Shown here piece after piece: positions 60,501 through 64,000 of a stretch of 64,000 bases of DNA. The stretch covers positions 2,666,001-2,730,000 of the forward strand of contig OZ219748.1 of assembly GCA_964291335.2 (NCBI GenBank). Direction: 5' to 3'. The notes beneath the pieces were generated by a model, which was not told the origin of the DNA, searched no databases, and saw only the letters and a list, made by a program, of their open reading frames with translations. The stretch's first letter is position 1. Each line of letters begins with the position of its first letter. The DNA comes from G964291335 sp964291335. GTDB lineage: Bacteria > Chloroflexota > Dehalococcoidia > Lucifugimonadales > UBA3495. The translations under genes and the position numbers were made by a program.

Positions 60501-62775
60501 GCTCATCGACCAGCTCAACCAACACCTGGAACTGCAGAACGTCAGCAATAAACCCCTGCTTCTGCGCGCCGCACTCCTCTGGCTCCACGACCAGGAAATC
60601 ATCCGCCTCAACCAGGGCTTCGCCATCCTCCGACCCGCCATCACCGTCCAGCTCGCCAATTCCCAGCGCCGCTGGTCCAGCCAGGACCACCTGCCCCTCG
60701 AAATCCACTACCAGGAACAAACCCTCCAGGTACACATAATGGCCCAGTACGCCGAACAGGGCGCCCAAGACATCGCCCACGCCCTCCGCCTCGCCATGGA
60801 CTATTTCTCAATGCCCGAAGACGACTTCATCAACCGCTGGCTTGCCCACCAGAAGCCCCAGCTTAAACTCCAGACCACACCCCAATCCTACGAAGCCATC
60901 GTCGCCAGCCTCCACAACCCCGCCCAGCGCCGCATCGTCGCCGACGACCGGGAAAACACCAACGTTCTGATCCTCGCCGGCCCAGGCTCCGGAAAGACCA
61001 GAACCCTCGTACACCGTATCGCCTACCTCATCAGAGTCCGCCGCGAACCCCCGGATTCCATCATCGCCCTCGCCTATAACCGCCACGCCGCCGCTCAAAT
61101 CCGCCGCCGCCTTTACCAACTCATCGGCGAGGACGCCAACCACGTACTCTCCCTGACCCTCCACTCCCTCGCCATGCGCCTCACCGGCGCATCCTTTGCC
61201 CAAACCGCAGAACGCCCCGATTCCACCGACTTCGACCAAATCCTTAAAAAAGCCGCCGCTATCCTCCAGTCCGGCGCCAATCCCGATTCCGAAGTCTCCG
61301 ACGCCAGAGACCGACTCCTCGCCGGTTTCCGCTGGATTATGGTCGACGAATACCAGGACATCGACCAAACCCACTACCAGCTTATCTCCGCCCTGGCCGG
61401 CCGCACCCACCCCGACATCCACTCCCGCATCAACCTCCTCGCCGTCGGCGACGACGACCAGAACATCTACTCCTTCCGCGGCGCAGCCACCAGATTCATC
61501 CGCCAGTTCGAATCCGAATACCGGGCCAGCGCCGCCTTCCTCACCGAAAACTACCGCTCCACCGCCAACATCATCGACGCCGCCAACTCCGTCATCCAAC
61601 CAGCCCCAAACCGGATGAAAGAACAACACCCCATCACCATCAACTCCGCACGACGCCATAACCCCCCGGGCGGAACTTACGCCGCCCTCGACCCCATCGC
61701 CGGAGGCCGGGTTCACCTCATTTCCCTCCCCCACCACCCCGACTTCCCACAACTCCAGGCCATCGCCGCCCTTAATGAAATCAAACGCATCAACGCACTC
61801 AACCCCGATTCAGCCTGGAACCGGTGGGCCGTATTCGCCCGGGAATGGAACTACCTCCAGCCCCTCCGCGCCCTGTGCCAACTCCAAAACATCCCCGCTC
61901 AACTCGCCCGGGAAGACTTCAACGCCTTCTGGCATCTCCGCGAAACCCAATCCCTCCTCCATTGGCTCAACGAAACCCACCCCCATTCCATAGATCCCAC
62001 AGCCATAACCCACTGGCTGAACCAACAGCCCCATACCCCCTGGTCCCACTCTCTCTCCCTCGCCTCTGACCTCTACTCCAACGAATACCCCGACCACACC
62101 ATGCCCACCGAACACTTCCGCGAATGGCTCGCCGAATGGAACGGAACTTTCCAGCAGCAGCAGCAGGGCATCCTCCTCTCCAGCGCCCACGGCGCCAAAG
62201 GCCTCGAATTCGATCACGTCATTATCCTTGACGGCGCCTGGAACCAACACAACTCCAGGGACGACCGCAACGCCAACCGCCGCCTCTTCTATGTCGCCAT
62301 GACCCGCGCCCGCCTTACCCTTTCCATCCTCAACGCCTCCGGCGGCAACCCCTTCATCCATCTCCTCCAGAACCACCACGCAGTTCATATGTCCAACCCA
62401 CCCCTGCCGGAAACCTTCCCCCCCGAACTCCGCCATTCCCTGACCAGGTTGAACCCATCCCAGGTAAACCTCAGCTTTCCGGCGCGATACCCGCTCCATC
62501 ACCGGATCCACCCCGACATCTCCCGCATTTCCCCCGGCGACACCCTCGCCATCGATACTGCTGCCACCCCCTGGCTGATCCGGAACCCCGAAGGCCAGCC
62601 CGTCGGCCAGCTGGCCAAAGCCTACCGACCCCCGCCCGGACTACAGCCAATCTCCGCCACCGCCTTTGCCGTCATTGTCTGGCAGTCCAATTTCTCCGAA
62701 CCCCAATACCGCCGCTACCACCAACTACCCCACTGGGAAATCATCATCCCCGAAATTACCTTCGCTCCCCACTGA
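57565..62775 (+). CDS. DnaQ-like exonuclease / RecQ helicase / UvrD helicase fusion
   Basis: 1736 residues with three enzymes in one chain. Residues 20-190 are a DnaQ-type 3'-5' exonuclease: SIDLEV (DxE), LGHNILDFDLPHL, and YHHLVKHYKDPD. Residues 295-700 are RecQ: LPTGIGKSVCYQIPAL (about 330), VVLDEAHCLSKWGHDFRPDY (about 433), FGMGIDKPDIRLVLHADIP and QEAGRAGRD. A helical linker follows. Residues 1115-1700 are UvrD/PcrA: LAGPGSGKTRTLVHRIAYL (about 1138), VDEYQDIDQTHYQL (about 1261), GDDDQNIYSFRGA, SSAHGAKGLEFDHVIILDG and YVAMTRARLTL. All key residues are present. Such long RecQ fusions are widespread but poorly studied; processing of recombination or phage DNA is likely. ATG 57565 is chosen from the AGGTG site and the promoter; an in-frame ATG at 57403 overlaps hicB. 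Confidence 0.9.
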   Translation: MLPNYNPDSNPPSLPEPLAHCVSIDLEVNPDSKTITAIGAFRPDLNQPLSQSAPLRLGEDAIQNLNRITRNADFILGHNILDFDLPHLQHAGPDAPLLQLPVIDTLRLNPLAFPRNPYHHLVKHYKDPDLLRSQRNNPYLDSILALNAFQNQIAQFQDPRTTNPLLLDAWHFLTADSTPSGRGMDFLCSFLRQAPTPTPEAGHRSISHFLAEKACPTQLNQFLRNPDNPPWPTAFALAWISAAGTDSAPPPWVIYQFPDTLRIIRQLRQSPCETPHCPWCSIQHNAVAQLKRRFNYQAFRPLPAGPDGKSLQEQITSQAMTGQHLLAVLPTGIGKSVCYQIPALANYEQSGSLTLVISPLVALMADQVNNLLSIGIPNVDSINGLLTMPQRANTLDRIANGNTAILLMSPEQLRNQTVITAIRQRSVASVVLDEAHCLSKWGHDFRPDYRYIANAITEHIAQNGSIPAILCLTATAKPQVQEEIVQYFQDNLKIEIQTINGGAQRPNLDFQVVPLPSPDLKPQAILQVIQQVIQDEIPTPQAGSGIIYCATRRTTETLARFLTLNGINTLPFHAGLSRESRIQTQNDFLDNTTQFITATNAFGMGIDKPDIRLVLHADIPGSLENYLQEAGRAGRDANPASCVLLYSPDDVEQQFKLNAHSRLNSREINKVLQALRAINRRRHTTEPIVTTPAEIFRDNPDPDFRRDSLNGQSPEEGRIITAIAWLEEASLLSRKMNRNTIHAGSLKINTIHECMHILNRDPQLEPKLKNAARYIVQSLLNVSPTDIVNTDSLIAQTGLRSSEIRELLLYLKNSNIISEDLTITAYVHHGIANSSRARFDRANNLETDLIRHLQEANPDQQIDQPSQLHLRRINQAMLDLGHQHSLPHFILKILQSIAGDGLEEENPTAEPVPAGRGSIRIRQRQHEILSLTLRRSWSNLAAGSRHRRLAAQTILHHLLAALPQEQRGADLLVHTTQSQLIDQLNQHLELQNVSNKPLLLRAALLWLHDQEIIRLNQGFAILRPAITVQLANSQRRWSSQDHLPLEIHYQEQTLQVHIMAQYAEQGAQDIAHALRLAMDYFSMPEDDFINRWLAHQKPQLKLQTTPQSYEAIVASLHNPAQRRIVADDRENTNVLILAGPGSGKTRTLVHRIAYLIRVRREPPDSIIALAYNRHAAAQIRRRLYQLIGEDANHVLSLTLHSLAMRLTGASFAQTAERPDSTDFDQILKKAAAILQSGANPDSEVSDARDRLLAGFRWIMVDEYQDIDQTHYQLISALAGRTHPDIHSRINLLAVGDDDQNIYSFRGAATRFIRQFESEYRASAAFLTENYRSTANIIDAANSVIQPAPNRMKEQHPITINSARRHNPPGGTYAALDPIAGGRVHLISLPHHPDFPQLQAIAALNEIKRINALNPDSAWNRWAVFAREWNYLQPLRALCQLQNIPAQLAREDFNAFWHLRETQSLLHWLNETHPHSIDPTAITHWLNQQPHTPWSHSLSLASDLYSNEYPDHTMPTEHFREWLAEWNGTFQQQQQGILLSSAHGAKGLEFDHVIILDGAWNQHNSRDDRNANRRLFYVAMTRARLTLSILNASGGNPFIHLLQNHHAVHMSNPPLPETFPPELRHSLTRLNPSQVNLSFPARYPLHHRIHPDISRISPGDTLAIDTAATPWLIRNPEGQPVGQLAKAYRPPPGLQPISATAFAVIVWQSNFSEPQYRRYHQLPHWEIIIPEITFAPH

Positions 62776-62783
62776 ATCGGCAC

Positions 62784-62811
62784 AAAAAAAGCCGGGCCCA
62801 CTCAGCCCGAC
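62784..62811 (-). terminator. Rho-independent terminator for the minus-strand gene
   Basis: On the minus strand a 7-bp stem (GTCGGGC/GCCCGGC with one G-U pair, 7-nt loop) is followed by seven T. Confidence 0.65.
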
Positions 62812-62828
62812 TCTCCGCTCTACCCCCC

Positions 62829-63069
62829 CAGCCCGCAAATGCTCCTATTTCGCCCTGACAGCCATTTTCCGCCACTCTTTCACCCGAAGATGTATAAGAT
62901 ACCCCTGGTCAACCAATCCCCTTATTTTGCGCCTCAGACCTTTTCAGCCCTTTTACCCCAGCCCGGCAATGCCCCTATTTCGCCCTGACAGCCATTTTCC
63001 GCCACTCTTTCACCCGAAGATGTGTAAGATGCCCCGGGTCAACCAATCCCCTTATTTTGCGCCTCAGAC
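62829..63069. repeat. Tandem 112-bp direct repeat containing inverted copies of repeat R
   Basis: Units 62829-62940 and 62958-63069 are over 90% identical with a 130-bp period. Each begins with a minus-strand copy of dispersed repeat R (62838-62873 and 62968-63003) and ends with a related word, CTTATTTTGCGCCTCAGAC. It fills the gap between the helicase and the next gene. Confidence 0.9.
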
Positions 63070-63084
63070 ACTTCTCAAACCACT

Positions 63085-63834
63085 TCAACCACCCCGCCCA
63101 AACTGCTGCACCACACCACCATCAAATATCCCGTCCATCACCCCAATCCGATCCTCCATCACCCCCAATACCTCATCCGCCCGCTCCACCATCCGCTCGT
63201 ATAACTCCCGCCCGCTCATCCGCCGCCGTCCACGCATCAGCTTTACCGCTCCCTTTAATCCCCCATATTCCCGCTCCAGTTCCCGCTCTCCCCACCGCAG
63301 CCGCGCCAGCCGCTTCTGGATCTCCCGATCCCGCCGATCTTCATCCCACCTCGCATCCGGATCCGGCACCGACTCCCGGTAATAACTGATCAACGCCAGT
63401 TCCACCTCCGTTACCAGGATGAACGCCTGTACCTGCTCCTCATACCGCAATCCCCCACGAAACTGACTCATCATGATCACCGCACGCGCATTCCACAACG
63501 AACCCTTCCGCTGCTCCACTTCTCCCGCCACCGTCCCCGTCCGGCTCAATACCAGTTCATCCCCACCCCCCGCTAATTCCTCCCCTGCCACTTCGTATCC
63601 CCATTCATCATCATCATCCTCATCCTCCCCCTCCAGGTCGTAGCCATCCGCCAACTCCGCCACTTCCCCCATCACTCCCCATAAATCATCTATCCTCTCA
63701 GCCAGCAATTCACCAATCTCCCCACCAGCCACCATCTCCGCCACTTCCTCACTGCTGATCCCCAGGTGCTCCCCTATCCCCTCCACCGACTGCATCTCCA
63801 CCAGTACCCTCAGCCGTTCCCCCGCATCTTCCAT
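63085..63834 (-). CDS. Hypothetical helical protein
   Basis: 249 residues, very acidic in the middle (LEGEDEDDDDEW) and helical and basic in the C-terminal half (DEDRRDREIQKRLARLRWGERELEREYGGLKGAVKLMRGRRR). The N terminus GIGEHLGISSEEVAEMVAGGEIGELLAERI may be a short HTH-like or phage small-terminase-like helix bundle. The central MSQFRGGLRYEEQVQAFILVTEVELALISYYRE is the best conserved-looking part. Small-terminase proteins have a similar layout, but this is a guess. The start is uncertain, since GAGAGG touches the ATG. Confidence 0.55.
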   Translation of the reverse strand: MEDAGERLRVLVEMQSVEGIGEHLGISSEEVAEMVAGGEIGELLAERIDDLWGVMGEVAELADGYDLEGEDEDDDDEWGYEVAGEELAGGGDELVLSRTGTVAGEVEQRKGSLWNARAVIMMSQFRGGLRYEEQVQAFILVTEVELALISYYRESVPDPDARWDEDRRDREIQKRLARLRWGERELEREYGGLKGAVKLMRGRRRMSGRELYERMVERADEVLGVMEDRIGVMDGIFDGGVVQQFGRGG

Positions 63835-64000
63835 CCTCTCTTTTAACCCCCCAAAACCGTTTCAGCTAACCCCTATTTTGCCACCTCCTACCCGTCCCTC
63901 TTTTATCCCCAAAACCCACCAACTTCAAGGCCAAACGCCCAAGCCACCCCAGACTCCGGTGAAACCCCATACACCATACTGCACCCCATCCCCAACGGCT

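Noticed and set aside
59755..61752. Two long minus-strand ORFs opposite the helicase
   Set aside because: The plus strand has all helicase motifs; these frames have the skewed composition typical of shadows.
1..64000. Genetic code with TGA or TAG read as tryptophan
   Set aside because: Many intact genes end in TGA or TAG at the expected family end, and operon overlaps of the ATGA type require TGA to stop translation.
1..64000. tRNA, rRNA or tmRNA genes
   Set aside because: No cloverleaf with a GTTCRA arm and CCA-adjacent acceptor stem and no rRNA-like stretch were noticed on either strand.

Overview
This 64-kb window is an accessory, defence-rich stretch of a bacterial chromosome or large replicon. 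It has no rRNA, tRNA, core metabolic operon, integrase or transposase that I can recognise. Most of it is GC-rich with strong GGAG/AGGAG ribosome binding sites. Families such as Uma2, Fic, DUF433/DUF5615, MNT-HEPN fusions and clan-AA aspartyl proteases suggest an uncultured lineage with a large, toxin-antitoxin-rich genome (Chloroflexota-like or cyanobacterium-like). This is a weak inference, and no phylogenetic marker is present. A block at about 32.0-39.0 kb is visibly more AT-rich and reads as later-acquired cargo.

Layout. 0-5 kb: the end of a type III restriction-modification locus (res tail, mod) and a convergent Fic gene. 5-9.5 kb: a LexA-like repressor, an AAA ATPase pair, a Cys-rich ORF with an in-frame TGA, and a three-gene operon with a DUF1828-like protein. 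9.5-16.7 kb: a DUF4326-radical SAM fusion, a macrodomain protein, three related coiled-coil/nuclease-like proteins (one with a 54-bp coding minisatellite), and a row of small zinc-finger proteins. 16.7-23.5 kb: an MNT-HEPN fusion, two damaged copies of a DMT-type membrane protein, a second AAA ATPase, and a stand-alone DruA (Druantia) protein. 23.5-26.3 kb: a gene-poor zone with two copies of a 0.4-kb AT-rich element and a degenerate tandem array. 26.3-31.8 kb: a SLOG/DUF2493 protein, small proteins, a gene flanked by inverted covarying hairpin elements, RadC, a HEAT-like protein and a catalytically dead aspartyl protease fusion.

32-39 kb: the most interesting block. A long putative nuclease is followed by a ubiquitin-like protein, a ThiF/E1-like enzyme and a DUF6527 protein, then an MNT-HEPN fusion, a DUF433/DUF5615 antitoxin-toxin pair (toxin broken) and an HNH-like protein. 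The two cassettes carry homologous promoter-leader modules in front and homologous tails behind. 39-45.2 kb: a DNA methyltransferase, a PP-loop/PAPS-reductase-like protein, and a tandem family of small proteins that all begin MIGYWLHQQ. 45.2-55.3 kb: a third AT-rich element, small proteins, a Uma2 nuclease, an ASCH-domain protein, and three small, degenerate CRISPR-like arrays with type I-E geometry (29-nt repeats, mostly 31-32-nt spacers) but no cas genes. 55.3-64 kb: the intact DMT-type protein, an orphan HicB and a giant DnaQ-RecQ-UvrD fusion helicase.

Taken together the genes look like a mosaic of anti-phage and toxin-antitoxin cassettes, nucleotide/NAD-processing modules and small metal-binding proteins, inserted among several families of dispersed hairpin repeats. 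Decay is common: at least four ORFs are stopped at a position where tryptophan is expected or plausible, and four or more are split by single-base indels, mostly in homopolymers. Raw reads are needed to decide which of these are real.
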